Below are positions 17,303 through 29,603 of a DNA stretch of 64,000 nt, piece by piece; the stretch's first letter is position 1; each line of letters begins with the position of its first letter. The notes under the pieces are model-generated. The model saw only the letters and a list, made by a program, of their open reading frames with translations, ran no database searches and was not told the origin of the DNA. This DNA comes from Tessaracoccus massiliensis (GTDB lineage Bacteria > Actinomycetota > Actinomycetes > Propionibacteriales > Propionibacteriaceae): assembly GCF_000826065.2 (NCBI RefSeq), contig NZ_LN623540.1, positions 191,448 through 255,447 of the forward strand, written 5' to 3'. The translations under genes were made by a program, and so were the position numbers.

Positions 17303-17830
17303 TCAGCCGGCCAGCGCGACGAAGAAGATCAAGGCCCAGAACGCGGCCTGCAACACGGTGAAGACGATGCCCAGCACGTACCCGGTCTGGCCCAGACCAC
17401 CCCAGCGGTAGGGCGCGCCCCGCTCGACGGATTTCTTGGCGTTGTGCCCCATGATCCAGGCCACCGGGGAGAGCACCCCGAGGAAGATGCCCATGATGCC
17501 GAGCACCGCCACCGTCGTCGACGACGGGTGCTCCGGCTGCAGCATCTGAGGGCCATAGCCCTGGTAGTAGGGCATCGGGTGGTAGTTGGGGCCCCCGTAG
17601 CCATATGCAGGGGGCTCCTGGGCGAGGGGCTGCGGGGTGGGTGGCACCACCGGCAGCGGCGCGGCCGCGGGCGGTTCGTAGGGCGCGACGGGGGCCGGCG
17701 CGGGATCAGGCTCCGGCTCAGGGACGGGCAGGTTGTCCTCCTCGTAGCCTGGCCCGCCGAACTCGGGCCCCTTGGGCTCGACGTATGGCTGGGGCTGCGG
17801 CTCCGCCGCCGGGCTCTGCTCGTTGGTCAC
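17303..17830 (-). CDS. Small two-helix membrane protein with Pro/Glu-rich N-terminus (DUF4190-like), paralogue 3
   Basis: A 175-residue protein: residues 1-100 are Pro/Glu/Ala-rich with a YGYGGPNYHP segment, then two helices separated by the loop GHNAKKSVERGAPYRWGGLGQTGYVLG, a diverged version of the loop in the genes at 14260 and 16724. AGGAGGTGG precedes the ATG. The gap to the gene at 16724 is 96 nt and contains no terminator that I can see, so the two may be co-transcribed. Confidence 0.76.
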   Translation of the reverse strand: MTNEQSPAAEPQPQPYVEPKGPEFGGPGYEEDNLPVPEPEPDPAPAPVAPYEPPAAAPLPVVPPTPQPLAQEPPAYGYGGPNYHPMPYYQGYGPQMLQPEHPSSTTVAVLGIMGIFLGVLSPVAWIMGHNAKKSVERGAPYRWGGLGQTGYVLGIVFTVLQAAFWALIFFVALAG

Positions 17831-17928
17831 CGACCCACCTCCTGAAGTTGGCTTCCAGTGTAGGGCGACGCCCAGTCAGAGCGGATGGCACTCAGGTACC
17901 CGGCCGCACAGACCCCGGTGCGAACGGG

Positions 17929-17973
17929 AAACCCCCAAGCGCAGGATCGGGTGACCTGTGCGCTTGGGGGTTT
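17929..17973 (-). terminator. Terminator of ppdK
   Basis: Perfect 15-nt arms (17929-17943 and 17959-17973) with a 15-nt loop, 43 nt beyond the ppdK stop. Between hairpin and stop lies a GACACCGCTCGCAGAGCTCG...GGCTCAACCAGCGG fragment of the repeat type also seen at 9930 and 41710. Confidence 0.7.
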
Positions 17974-18016
17974 CGACACCGCTCGCAGAGCTCGCGGGCT
18001 CAACCAGCGGCTACTT

Positions 18017-20659
<2,643 letters not shown>

Positions 20660-20940
20660 GTGGGGATATCTCCTTTGACAACACCCTGGGGGACCGTCGT
20701 TGGCCCCCCGCTGCCTCCAAGAGTAGTAGCCACCCCACCCGCGCGTGGGCGAGGGGGTCGAGTGTCAATCCGCGGTGAGCGGTTGCGGGCTCAACAGCCG
20801 GGGATTGCCGGCGCTACACTCCGCGGCCAGGACCGGTGCCCCGTATGCGCCGCGCCCGCCCCGCTCGGCGAACGCGACGGCGGCCCGGAGCTGCTCGCCT
20901 TGGCGGCCCAGGCCCGTGGCGCGGTGAGGTCGCACACGGG

Positions 20941-21408
20941 TCAGAGCTCTGCGGAGTCCTCGCCGGTGGAGCGGAGTCGCTCAAGCCAGCGGTCGGCGAG
21001 CTTCGCGTCGGGGACCAGTTCGTCCTCTGGCACGCCTGGCTGGAGGGGCTCGTAGGAGAACTCGGCGTTCATCTCCTGGGTCCCCGTGTCGAAGCTGAGC
21101 ACCATCCGGGTGGGGAACTGGTCCTCCTCGACGGCGTCGAACATTTCGTTGAGCACGTCGAGCAGGTTGTCGAGCAGTTCATTCTGCCCGGCCGGGGACG
21201 AATCGACGGCGGGGATGGCCTGTCCCACCTCGTGGGCGGTGTGCACCTCACCGGCCACCCGGTAGAAGGCGACGGCGACGCTCACGTCGTCCTCCTCCGT
21301 GACATAGACCCACAGCTTCTCGACGGCCTCTGACCGGTCCGTGTAGTCCCACGCCGCAGCGATGAACTGAGGCGCGGCGGCCTCGAAGGCCTCTCTGAAA
21401 TCCGACAT
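20941..21408 (-). CDS. Putative immunity protein (YezG/DUF600-like) of the toxin cassette
   Basis: A 155-residue acidic protein with the layout of the YezG/DUF600 immunity family: an N-terminal helix, a strand with VEKLWVYVTEEDD, a paired strand, a long acidic helix (NELLDNLLDVLNEMFDAVEED) and the late motif FDTGTQEMNAEFSYEPL followed by a tryptophan helix. It starts 9 nt after the nuclease gene with AGAGGGAGAC as ribosome site, the usual position for an immunity gene, and its acidity suits a basic nuclease partner. Family membership is from motif resemblance only. Confidence 0.62.
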   Translation of the reverse strand: MSDFREAFEAAAPQFIAAAWDYTDRSEAVEKLWVYVTEEDDVSVAVAFYRVAGEVHTAHEVGQAIPAVDSSPAGQNELLDNLLDVLNEMFDAVEEDQFPTRMVLSFDTGTQEMNAEFSYEPLQPGVPEDELVPDAKLADRWLERLRSTGEDSAEL

Positions 21409-21417
21409 CGTCTCCCT

Positions 21418-21951
21418 CTATCTGTTGCGGAACTGGTGCTTGACGATCGTTCCGTCAGCAAGTGTTTCATTAACCACGAACGACGTGGGCCGGCCGTCCT
21501 TGCCGTAGTTGATCTTGATGTCGACGTCGAACTTCTCGCCGGCCTCGAGCCTCTTTTTCCAGTCTCTCTCCAGCGCGCCCATCTTCTTGAGGTTGACGTC
21601 ACTGGACTGGGAGACGAGATTGTCGAGCCTGCCGGATCCGCCGAACATGTCGGCGAACAGGTGGCCGGCGTGATCGCCGGGCAGTTTATCCGGGGTCTTC
21701 GGGTTGTGATGGGCGCGGGGGGTCTTGGGAGGAAGCTGCAGGGGGCGGGCGTGGGCGGATTTGATGCGCCCGGCTGCGTCGGTGGTATAGACGTACTTGA
21801 TCTTCGTGCCCTTTTTGCCAGCCTCGTAGATGGCGTCGCTCTTCAACTTCCGGACGTTGCCGACCCGCTCGAACGGCTCGTCGACCCACTTCAGCTTGCG
21901 CATCGCCTTGGCCATGATCCCTTGGGCCGCCTTGCTTGGACGCTTCGCCAT
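21418..21951 (-). CDS. DNA/RNA non-specific endonuclease toxin domain protein
   Basis: A 177-residue basic protein. Residues 90-177 match the Endonuclease_NS_2 toxin fold found at the C-terminus of LXG and other polymorphic toxins: GDHAGHLFADMFGGSG with likely catalytic H97, NLVSQSSDVN with two candidate metal-site asparagines (N111, N120), an ExxW helix (LERDWKKRL), and strands VDIKINY and RPTSFVVN. Residues 1-85 are a basic linker. No delivery domain is present; that is encoded by the preceding gene, whose stop overlaps this ATG by one base (TGATG). Base composition looks less GC-rich than in neighbouring genes, suggesting transfer. Confidence 0.75.
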   Translation of the reverse strand: MAKRPSKAAQGIMAKAMRKLKWVDEPFERVGNVRKLKSDAIYEAGKKGTKIKYVYTTDAAGRIKSAHARPLQLPPKTPRAHHNPKTPDKLPGDHAGHLFADMFGGSGRLDNLVSQSSDVNLKKMGALERDWKKRLEAGEKFDVDIKINYGKDGRPTSFVVNETLADGTIVKHQFRNR

Positions 21952-22415
21952 CAGAGTGCCTCCTCGAGGATCTGGTCAGCGGCCACCTCAATGCCGGCGT
22001 TGATGGCCCGGCGCACGATCTCACGGACGATCAACGCCCCGGGGCCGGAGGCCAGTGACGCGGCCATGATGATGAGCTGGGCGATGAAGACGCCCTTGAG
22101 CGTGATCACGATGCCCGAGCACACGTCGCACACCCCTGCCGCAATGTCGCAGGCCTGGATGAAGCTGCGCAGGGCCTCGAGGTTGGAGTCGCCGTCGCGC
22201 ACACAACCGACGAACGCGTCTGCGGTGGGGCCGTGGTTGTGGCTGGTGATGTGGGTGACAGCCTGAGAGATCTCGGTCTCGAGCGTGCGGCCCTCGGCGG
22301 CCAGGGTGCGGAACTCGCCGCCCCAGAGGGTGAGTACGTCCTCGTTGGACAGCGGCCAGTTGAAGCCTAGGTAGTTGAGCGCCTCACCCAGCCAGCCGGG
22401 CAGCATCATCGCCAT
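21951..22415 (-). CDS. Polymorphic-toxin N-terminal delivery module (WXG100/CpnT-N-like)
   Basis: A 154-residue protein resembling the N-terminal part of actinobacterial type VII secreted toxins: LPGWLGEALNYLGFNWPLSNED, a long helical hairpin (about 30-75), then a hydrophobic region (about 95-135, with FIAQLIIMAASLASGPGALI) and a terminal helix. In typical toxins this module runs directly into the toxin domain; here it stops and the nuclease is a separate overlapping gene. It overlaps the preceding small gene by TGATG. A second ATG two codons downstream could be used. Confidence 0.6.
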   Translation of the reverse strand: MAMMLPGWLGEALNYLGFNWPLSNEDVLTLWGGEFRTLAAEGRTLETEISQAVTHITSHNHGPTADAFVGCVRDGDSNLEALRSFIQACDIAAGVCDVCSGIVITLKGVFIAQLIIMAASLASGPGALIVREIVRRAINAGIEVAADQILEEAL

Positions 22416-22735
22416 CAGAACCCCACCTTCCTGGCGTCTTCCTCGTTGAGGGTCTCGATGCCGCGGTAGGCGTCGCCCATGTCCTGCATGGCGAGCCCGA
22501 TGTTCTCGAAGCCTGCCGTGAGACCCTGCGCCGTCTCGGAGAAGGCGCCCAGCGCGGCGGGGAACAGGATCGCAAAGGCGGCGTCCATCAGAGTGCCGTT
22601 GCCGTTGCAGCCGAGCGCATCGGTGCTCATGCCGCCGAGCGTGGCGGATGCCGAGGTGGCGAAGGCTGCGGCCTCCTCACTGACGGCGGCTCCGCTCTTG
22701 TCCCAAGTGTCGGGGTTGAACTCGATGTCGTTCAT
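22415..22735 (-). CDS. Small helical ESX/WXG100-like protein
   Basis: A 106-residue protein that looks like two helices separated by a Gly/Asn turn (GCNGNGT, about residues 42-48) with a C-terminal helix, the size and shape of WXG100 secretion substrates. The canonical WxG tripeptide is missing, so the assignment rests on size, helical pattern and position upstream of the delivery module. Its ATG overlaps the preceding stop by 4 nt. It may act as export partner or chaperone of the toxin. Confidence 0.5.
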   Translation of the reverse strand: MNDIEFNPDTWDKSGAAVSEEAAAFATSASATLGGMSTDALGCNGNGTLMDAAFAILFPAALGAFSETAQGLTAGFENIGLAMQDMGDAYRGIETLNEEDARKVGF

Positions 22736-23118
22736 GCCATCCCTCCGAGCGACCGTAGGCGGCCGTCGAACAGATCACCAGCCTCTTGGGACAGGTGGAT
22801 GAGCTTGGTGTGGACGTCGCCAGCCTCGTAATCGGTGTCCATCGCAGCGGCCACCTCGGCGTCGACGAGCGCGGCCAACGCACCAGTGATGGCCTTGCGC
22901 ACCTCGGCGCTGACCTCATCCTGCGTCGCCTCGCGGAACCACACGGTGTCCAGGTGTACGGCGGTCGCCGTGAAACCGCGCAGCGTGATCTCCACATTGC
23001 CCGGCGGCTGGATGTAGGTGACCTCCCGGTCTGGGCGCGCCTCCCAGTCGACAGGGCCGGTGTCGCCGACGGCATCGGCGATGCGGCTGAACAGCTTGGT
23101 GATCTCTGGATCCGTCAT
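22732..23118 (-). CDS. YbaB-like or ESX chaperone-like protein heading the toxin cassette
   Basis: A 128-residue protein. Residues 28-85 (VTYIQPPGNVEITLRGF, then a strand with LDTVWF and the helix EVSAEVRKAITGALAALVDAEV) resemble the strand-strand-helix of YbaB/EbfC-like proteins often found beside WXG100 genes in actinobacteria. It is the first gene of the five-gene cassette, preceded by GAGGAGG. Function unknown; a role in export or regulation is an inference. Confidence 0.45.
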   Translation of the reverse strand: MTDPEITKLFSRIADAVGDTGPVDWEARPDREVTYIQPPGNVEITLRGFTATAVHLDTVWFREATQDEVSAEVRKAITGALAALVDAEVAAAMDTDYEAGDVHTKLIHLSQEAGDLFDGRLRSLGGMA

Positions 23119-23178
23119 GTCGCCTCCTCAATGAGCAGATTAGACAGTGAGGGTGCCACTAGAGGTGGGTACAGATAC

Positions 23179-24081
23179 CTAACTGTGCGATGGGCTCCAG
23201 TCTCCCGAGGCGCGGACGACGCCGGGCGGGCGACGCAGCCGCTGACCCACTTTGCGGGCGCGGTCGTCGACCAGCTCGATGATGCGGGAGGCGGCCTCCT
23301 CGATGGCGACGCCGGTGGTGTCGATGATGGGGCAGCCCATCTTGCGCTGCACCTTGGCGATCTCGTCGAGCTCGTCGTAGATCTTGACCAGATCCGCGTA
23401 GCCGTCCTTGGTGCCGAAGCCGCCCATGCCGCGGACGCGCTCGCCGCGGATCTTCAGGAGCCGCTCGGCATCCATGGTGAGGCCGACGATGCGCCACGTG
23501 TCGAGCTCCCAGATCTCCTTCGGCGGCGCGATGCCCGGCACGAGCGGCACGTTGACCGCCTTGTAGCCGAGGTAGCCCAGGTATATCGACAGCGGCGTCT
23601 TGCCGGAGCGGGAGGGCCCCACGAGGCAGATGTCGCATTCCCGCAGCGCCGCGGGCAGCGAGCCGTCGTCGTTGCGCACGGCGAAATCGATGGCGGACAT
23701 GCGGACGAAGTACTCCGCCTCGACGCCGGGCGGGCGCATGGGTACCTGGTCCGCCGCGATGCCGGTGATGACCTCCAGGGCGTGCATGGCAGGGGTCATC
23801 AGATCCGCGTAGGGCACGTCGAGGTCCTTGCAGAAAGCCTTGACCATGTCGGAGAGTTCCTCGTTGACCAGCGTGAACAACACAGCGACCGGGCCCGCGA
23901 CGGCACTCTCGCGCACCTCTTCGAGCGCGCCCAGCAGCGACGCCGTCGTGTTCATCTTGCGGTGGCGCACCATGCGGAACTGGCGCGACGGGAACTGGGT
24001 GATGGCGGCCCGGGCGATGCGCGCGGCGCTCTCCCCCGTCGAATCGGCGATGATGTGGATCTCCAGCGGCTCTGCTGACAT
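23179..24081 (-). CDS. ppsR: PPDK/PEP synthetase regulatory protein (bifunctional kinase/phosphorylase, DUF299)
   Basis: A 300-residue DUF299-family protein. It opens with IHIIADSTGESAARIARAA, contains the P-loop GPSRSGKT (155-162), the following LSIYLGYLGYKAVNVPLVPG block and the late block MGCPIIDTTGVAIEEAA. Members phosphorylate and dephosphorylate the threonine next to the catalytic histidine of PPDK, using ADP and phosphate. The target site (T452/H454) is present in the ppdK gene of this window, on the same strand but separated by the toxin cassette. A TAGAGT hexamer 6 nt before the start suggests a leaderless message. Confidence 0.93.
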   Translation of the reverse strand: MSAEPLEIHIIADSTGESAARIARAAITQFPSRQFRMVRHRKMNTTASLLGALEEVRESAVAGPVAVLFTLVNEELSDMVKAFCKDLDVPYADLMTPAMHALEVITGIAADQVPMRPPGVEAEYFVRMSAIDFAVRNDDGSLPAALRECDICLVGPSRSGKTPLSIYLGYLGYKAVNVPLVPGIAPPKEIWELDTWRIVGLTMDAERLLKIRGERVRGMGGFGTKDGYADLVKIYDELDEIAKVQRKMGCPIIDTTGVAIEEAASRIIELVDDRARKVGQRLRRPPGVVRASGDWSPSHS

Positions 24082-24255
24082 GGTCCCACTCTACGCGGCG
24101 CGATTCTCCTCGGCCTTCTCACCGCGCTCGTGCCAGTGGTGGTGCAACTGAAGAGCGGGGCACTGTTCACGTCGACGCTCGGCATCGGGATCCTCATCAG
24201 CGCTGGGCTCATCGTCGTGGCAGCCCTGTTCTGTGCGGTCCGCTGGGCGCGTTGA
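24079..24255 (+). pseudogene. Possible 3' remnant of a membrane protein gene
   Basis: A 58-codon plus-strand frame without a usual start codon encodes two hydrophobic segments (AILLGLLTALVPVVVQL and TLGIGILISAGLIVVAALFC) and ends in a basic CAVRWAR before TGA. It looks like the C-terminal helices of a transporter cut off by rearrangement next to ppsR. The evidence is hydrophobicity and a natural-looking end only. The rest of the gap to 24369 shows nothing else. Confidence 0.25.
24088..24093 (-). promoter_or_regulatory. -10 hexamer, putative leaderless promoter of ppsR
   Basis: Read on the minus strand, TAGAGT stands 6 nt before the ATG (24081), and no Shine-Dalgarno is present. It means ppsR has its own promoter, independent of the toxin cassette. 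Confidence 0.4.
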
Positions 24256-24369
24256 TCGCCGAATCCGCCGTTTCCGGGCCCCTTCGCCCGTCGGTGTGGG
24301 GACGGGGCTAGGCTGGGTTACCAGGGCACCAGAGAAGTTGCCCGTAGTACCCAGGAGGTGCATCACACA

Positions 24370-24768
24370 ATGGATGCTGTTGTGGAGGACACGGCGGAAA
24401 CCAAGAGCGTGAGGGTGACCCGCAGGGTCGCCAAACCGCTCGACAAAGTCTGGGACGCTCTCATGAAACAGGGCGGCGCCGAGCCGTTGCTGGGCAAGGG
24501 CGGCCGACTGGGGCAGAAGGGGGATGACTGGGTCTTCACCGACGGGCCATGCGGCGTCACCCGAACCTTCCACCCCAAGGAACAGATCCGCTTCTCGTGG
24601 CACGCAGAGGACGGCGCCCCGCGCTCCCTCGTCGACCTGAAGATGAAAGACCTCGGCGGCGAGACCGAACTCGACCTCACCCACGAGCTGCCCGAGGACG
24701 GTTACGCGCCCGAGTCGCTGACCGAGCGCTGGGAAGCGGCGCTCCAGCAGCTCGACGAGCAGGCCTGA
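24370..24768 (+). CDS. SRPBCC-fold (START/AHSA1-like) small protein
   Basis: A 132-residue protein whose pattern (VRVTRRVAKPLDKVWDALM near the N-terminus, DGPCGVTRTF and RFSWHAEDG strands, ETELDLTHEL, and a C-terminal helix with TERWEAALQQLDEQ) matches SRPBCC proteins of the activator-of-Hsp90-ATPase-like type, which bind hydrophobic ligands. ATG 24370 is preferred because AGGAGG stands 11 nt upstream. Ligand unknown; monocistronic with its own terminator. Confidence 0.78.
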   Translation: MDAVVEDTAETKSVRVTRRVAKPLDKVWDALMKQGGAEPLLGKGGRLGQKGDDWVFTDGPCGVTRTFHPKEQIRFSWHAEDGAPRSLVDLKMKDLGGETELDLTHELPEDGYAPESLTERWEAALQQLDEQA

Positions 24769-24777
24769 GCATCAACG

Positions 24778-24815
24778 TGTGGGGTGAGCGCCCAGATACG
24801 GGCGCTCACCCCACA
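24778..24815 (+). terminator. Terminator of the SRPBCC gene
   Basis: Perfect 16-nt arms (24778-24793 and 24800-24815) around a 6-nt loop, starting 10 nt after the stop and followed by an AT-rich CATTATTGAG. Confidence 0.82.
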
Positions 24816-24903
24816 CATTATTGAGCCGCCGCACCCAATCAGCGGTAGAAGACGACTGACCAGTTGTCATCGGTGACCGCCACCCGGCGGCTTCCACCCA
24901 CCA

Positions 24904-24951
24904 GGCAGGGGCAAGTTGTGCAGCGGAGTTCCTGCACAACTTGCCTCTGCC
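24904..24951. repeat. Palindromic repeat, family A copy 2
   Basis: 20-nt arms (24904-24923 and 24932-24951) with one G-T mispair and loop CGGAGTTC. The core CAAGTTGTGCAGCGGAGTT and the right arm match the copy at 16591. The surrounding 24816-25100 gap otherwise holds only the dyad at 25034 and the hppA ribosome site. Confidence 0.72.
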
Positions 24952-25033
24952 TCACCGGAGGTCGGCGAGGCCCCCGGACGAGGGGCGTAAACAGGTTGGG
25001 TGAGCGATCCCCCGGGGTCACCTCAATGCCTCT

Positions 25034-25050
25034 TACTACCGTCAGTAGTA
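25034..25050 (+). promoter_or_regulatory. Operator-like dyad upstream of hppA
   Basis: TACTAC and GTAGTA (25034-25039 and 25045-25050) form a 6-bp inverted repeat with a 5-nt spacer, 51 nt before the hppA start. It could be a repressor site or a small hairpin; nothing in the sequence tells which. Confidence 0.25.
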
Positions 25051-25100
25051 TGTTGCCGACGACAACGTCACGACCTGTTTCAAGGCAGAAGAAGGTCACT

Positions 25101-27617
<2,517 letters not shown>

Positions 27618-27627
27618 CCCCCGTGCA

Positions 27628-27663
27628 GAGATCCGGGTCCCTCCTCCTTGGGGGCCGGATCTC
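27628..27663 (+). terminator. Terminator of hppA
   Basis: Arms GAGATCCGG (27628-27636) and CCGGATCTC (27655-27663) pair perfectly with an inner GTCCC/GGGGC extension, 11 nt after the hppA stop. Confidence 0.78.
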
Positions 27664-27703
27664 GTGGTCTCCGCTTCCGTTACCCTCGGGGTAGGAGGCC
27701 CGG

Positions 27704-28666
27704 ATGAAGCTGAAGTTCACACCCGTAGCGCTGGCGGCGGCGTTGGCGTTGTCGGCGTGCAGCATGTCGCCGTCGGATGTGACGGAGGCGTTGGAGGAGA
27801 TCGCGGCGGCCTCGTCGCATGACATCATCGCGATAGCCATCGGCGGCTACGACGACGAGCGTGAGATCTCCGCGAGGGTGTTCCACCGCGGCGCGACGCG
27901 GGGCTACGAGTACGTCGACGGCCAGGTTCGCGATGCGCGCGGGCAGGCAATGATCAGTGCGGATTCGATGGGCTACCCCCGCGTGCCGGGCTCCTGGGAC
28001 GTGGAGGCCATCATGGACGCCCATCCCGAGCGTTGCGACGGCAAGCGGATCAAGGCCACCGCGCTCCGGCGCGACACCCTCGTCGAGGTCTCCTGCTCCG
28101 CCCGCCACGTGTCGACGACGATCGGCGACTACGAGTTCCGGCCCATCGAGCGCTGGGACAGCGAAGAGGGCATCCAGACCGTGCTCGATGAGACGGTGCT
28201 CCTGACCGGGGGTTCTGTGACGGGCCTCAAGTGGGATGACAGCACCGAGCGCGATGTCACCATCCACACCAGAACTGGCGAGGGCGCCGAGGGCGAGTGC
28301 GAAGGCTTCATCCGCCGGAAGCTCGGGGAGCTGGACACCAACTACGTCTCGCTGGGGCTGTGCTTCGACCCGCCCTCCTCAGATGCGCCACAGGACATCC
28401 GCTTCCGGGTCGAGAAGATCGACGCCGGCAACCTCGCCGCAGCCATGCAGGTGGCGTCCGAGGAGGCTGGACTCCCCACGGAGGACGCCAAGTGGGTGGA
28501 CGTGCGCACCACCAACCTCCCGGATGATTTCGTGCGCACGGAGCCGTACCTGTTCATGATGTGGGACGACGGCGATGACAACATCGCCAAGTTCGCCGTC
28601 GAGATCGACACGGGGAAGATCCTGACGAAGGAGGTCTTCCGCGACGGCGAGCTGGTGGAGGACTGA
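27704..28666 (+). CDS. Putative lipoprotein of unknown function
   Basis: A 320-residue secreted protein with a lipoprotein signal: MKLKF, a hydrophobic stretch and the lipobox ALSAC (C19). The mature part is acidic, with cysteines near residues 107, 127, 205 and 224 and no family I recognise. TAGGAGGC precedes the ATG. It converges on a small minus-strand membrane gene with a 3-bp gap. Confidence 0.72.
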   Translation: MKLKFTPVALAAALALSACSMSPSDVTEALEEIAAASSHDIIAIAIGGYDDEREISARVFHRGATRGYEYVDGQVRDARGQAMISADSMGYPRVPGSWDVEAIMDAHPERCDGKRIKATALRRDTLVEVSCSARHVSTTIGDYEFRPIERWDSEEGIQTVLDETVLLTGGSVTGLKWDDSTERDVTIHTRTGEGAEGECEGFIRRKLGELDTNYVSLGLCFDPPSSDAPQDIRFRVEKIDAGNLAAAMQVASEEAGLPTEDAKWVDVRTTNLPDDFVRTEPYLFMMWDDGDDNIAKFAVEIDTGKILTKEVFRDGELVED

Positions 28667-28669
28667 GGC

Positions 28670-28894
28670 TCAGCCTTCAGGCTCGGGCGGGACGTCGTCG
28701 GCTCTGCCCCACCGTTTGAAGAGGGTGATCCCGCCGCGGATGAGGTAGGCCACCACCAGCAGCGTCACCGTGATCAGCAGGCGGTTGAAGCCGAGGCCGC
28801 GCACCAGGATCTCACAGAGGGCGAGGATGCCCACGAGGAACATCACCTCGGCGATGATGCGTTCGGCCTGCGAGGGGGCGGGGCGCGGTTTCAT
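28670..28894 (-). CDS. Small two-helix membrane protein, phosphate-starvation PsiE-like
   Basis: A 74-residue protein with helices at about 12-32 and 38-56 (LVGILALCEILVRGL, LLITVTLLVVAYLIRGGITLF). The pattern is reminiscent of PsiE/DUF-type small membrane proteins but too short to assign. A TAGGCT hexamer stands 6 nt before its ATG on the minus strand, supporting it as a real, leaderless gene. Confidence 0.55.
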   Translation of the reverse strand: MKPRPAPSQAERIIAEVMFLVGILALCEILVRGLGFNRLLITVTLLVVAYLIRGGITLFKRWGRADDVPPEPEG

Positions 28895-28900
28895 GCCTCG

Positions 28901-28906
28901 AGCCTA
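28901..28906 (-). promoter_or_regulatory. -10 hexamer, putative leaderless promoter of the 74-residue gene
   Basis: TAGGCT on the minus strand, 6 nt before the ATG at 28894. Shine-Dalgarno potential is weak (GAGG only). Confidence 0.38.
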
Positions 28907-28928
28907 TCGCTGGCATCCGAATAAATTC

Positions 28929-28985
28929 GCGGGAGGATTCGGGCGCAAGCCGCTATATGGAGGGCTTACGCGAGAATCCTCCCGC
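28929..28985. repeat. Imperfect palindrome between tandem minus-strand genes
   Basis: 23-nt arms (28929-28951 and 28963-28985) with three mismatches and an 11-nt AT-containing loop. It lies 22 nt beyond the FKBP stop, so it may be the FKBP terminator. A similar GAATTCTCC/GGAGAATTC pair is at 54777-54855. Confidence 0.55.
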
Positions 28986-29006
28986 CAAATCTCAGAGAGG
29001 GTGCCC

Positions 29007-29387
29007 TCAGTTCAGGCCGACGAGGTCGCAGACGAAGATCAGGGTCTCGCCGGGGGCGATCACGCCGCCGGCGCCGCGGTCGCCGTAGGCGAGGTGCGCG
29101 GGGATGACCAGCTGGCGGCGGCCGCCGATCTTCATGCCCTGGATGCCCTGGTCCCAGCCCTGGATGACCTGGCCGACGCCGAGCTTGAAGGACAGGGGTT
29201 CGCCACGGTTCCAGGAGGAGTCGAACTCCTCGCCACCGCTGAAGGTCACGCCCACGTAGTGCACGTGCGCGACGTCGCCGGCTGCCGCCTCCGCGCCGGT
29301 GCCCTCCGTGATGTCCTGGATGACCAGGTCGGTGGGGGCGTCGCCGCCGGGGAAGTCGACTTCGGGCTTCTCATTCATGTTTGCCAT
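29007..29387 (-). CDS. FKBP-type peptidyl-prolyl cis-trans isomerase
   Basis: A 126-residue cytoplasmic FKBP. The domain begins at DLVIQDITEGTGAEA and shows the expected blocks HVHYVGVTFSGGEEFDSSWNRGEP, VIQGWDQGIQGMKIGGRRQLVIPAHLAYGDRGAGG and IAPGETLIFVCDL. All main active-site aromatic and hydrophobic positions appear kept. The frame is open upstream to 29483 through a palindromic repeat, so the start is placed at 29387; 29378 is equally possible. No signal peptide. Confidence 0.9.
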   Translation of the reverse strand: MANMNEKPEVDFPGGDAPTDLVIQDITEGTGAEAAAGDVAHVHYVGVTFSGGEEFDSSWNRGEPLSFKLGVGQVIQGWDQGIQGMKIGGRRQLVIPAHLAYGDRGAGGVIAPGETLIFVCDLVGLN

Positions 29388-29423
29388 GCCCACGACACTA
29401 CTTGCCCCGGCCCGGCCATGCCA

Positions 29424-29507
29424 CCGTGAGCAATTGGATAGGGTCACGGACCGAATGAGGCGTTTTGTCGGCGTGTCGCGCACGTGACCCTATCCAATTG
29501 CTCACGG
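29424..29507. repeat. Palindromic repeat, family B copy 1
   Basis: Perfect 25-nt arms (29424-29448 and 29483-29507) containing GTGAGCAATTGGATAGGGTC, around a 34-nt loop. A second copy lies at 52941. It stands between the divergent FKBP and phosphatase genes, so it is not simply a terminator. Confidence 0.78.
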
Positions 29508-29603
29508 CATCGACGGCGAGCCAGGTGGGTGGAGGCGCGGCGAACCCGCCCCTCGGCTTGCGTTTGCCCTTATCGTCGGAGGAAAACGTGCAGAGGAGGC
29601 CCC

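Noticed and set aside
20745-20927. Plus-strand frame with a CPVCAAP motif upstream of ppdK, possibly a zinc-ribbon protein fragment
   Set aside because: Only one cysteine pair, no ribosome site or natural start, and biased Arg/Pro/Ala composition expected of high-GC non-coding DNA.
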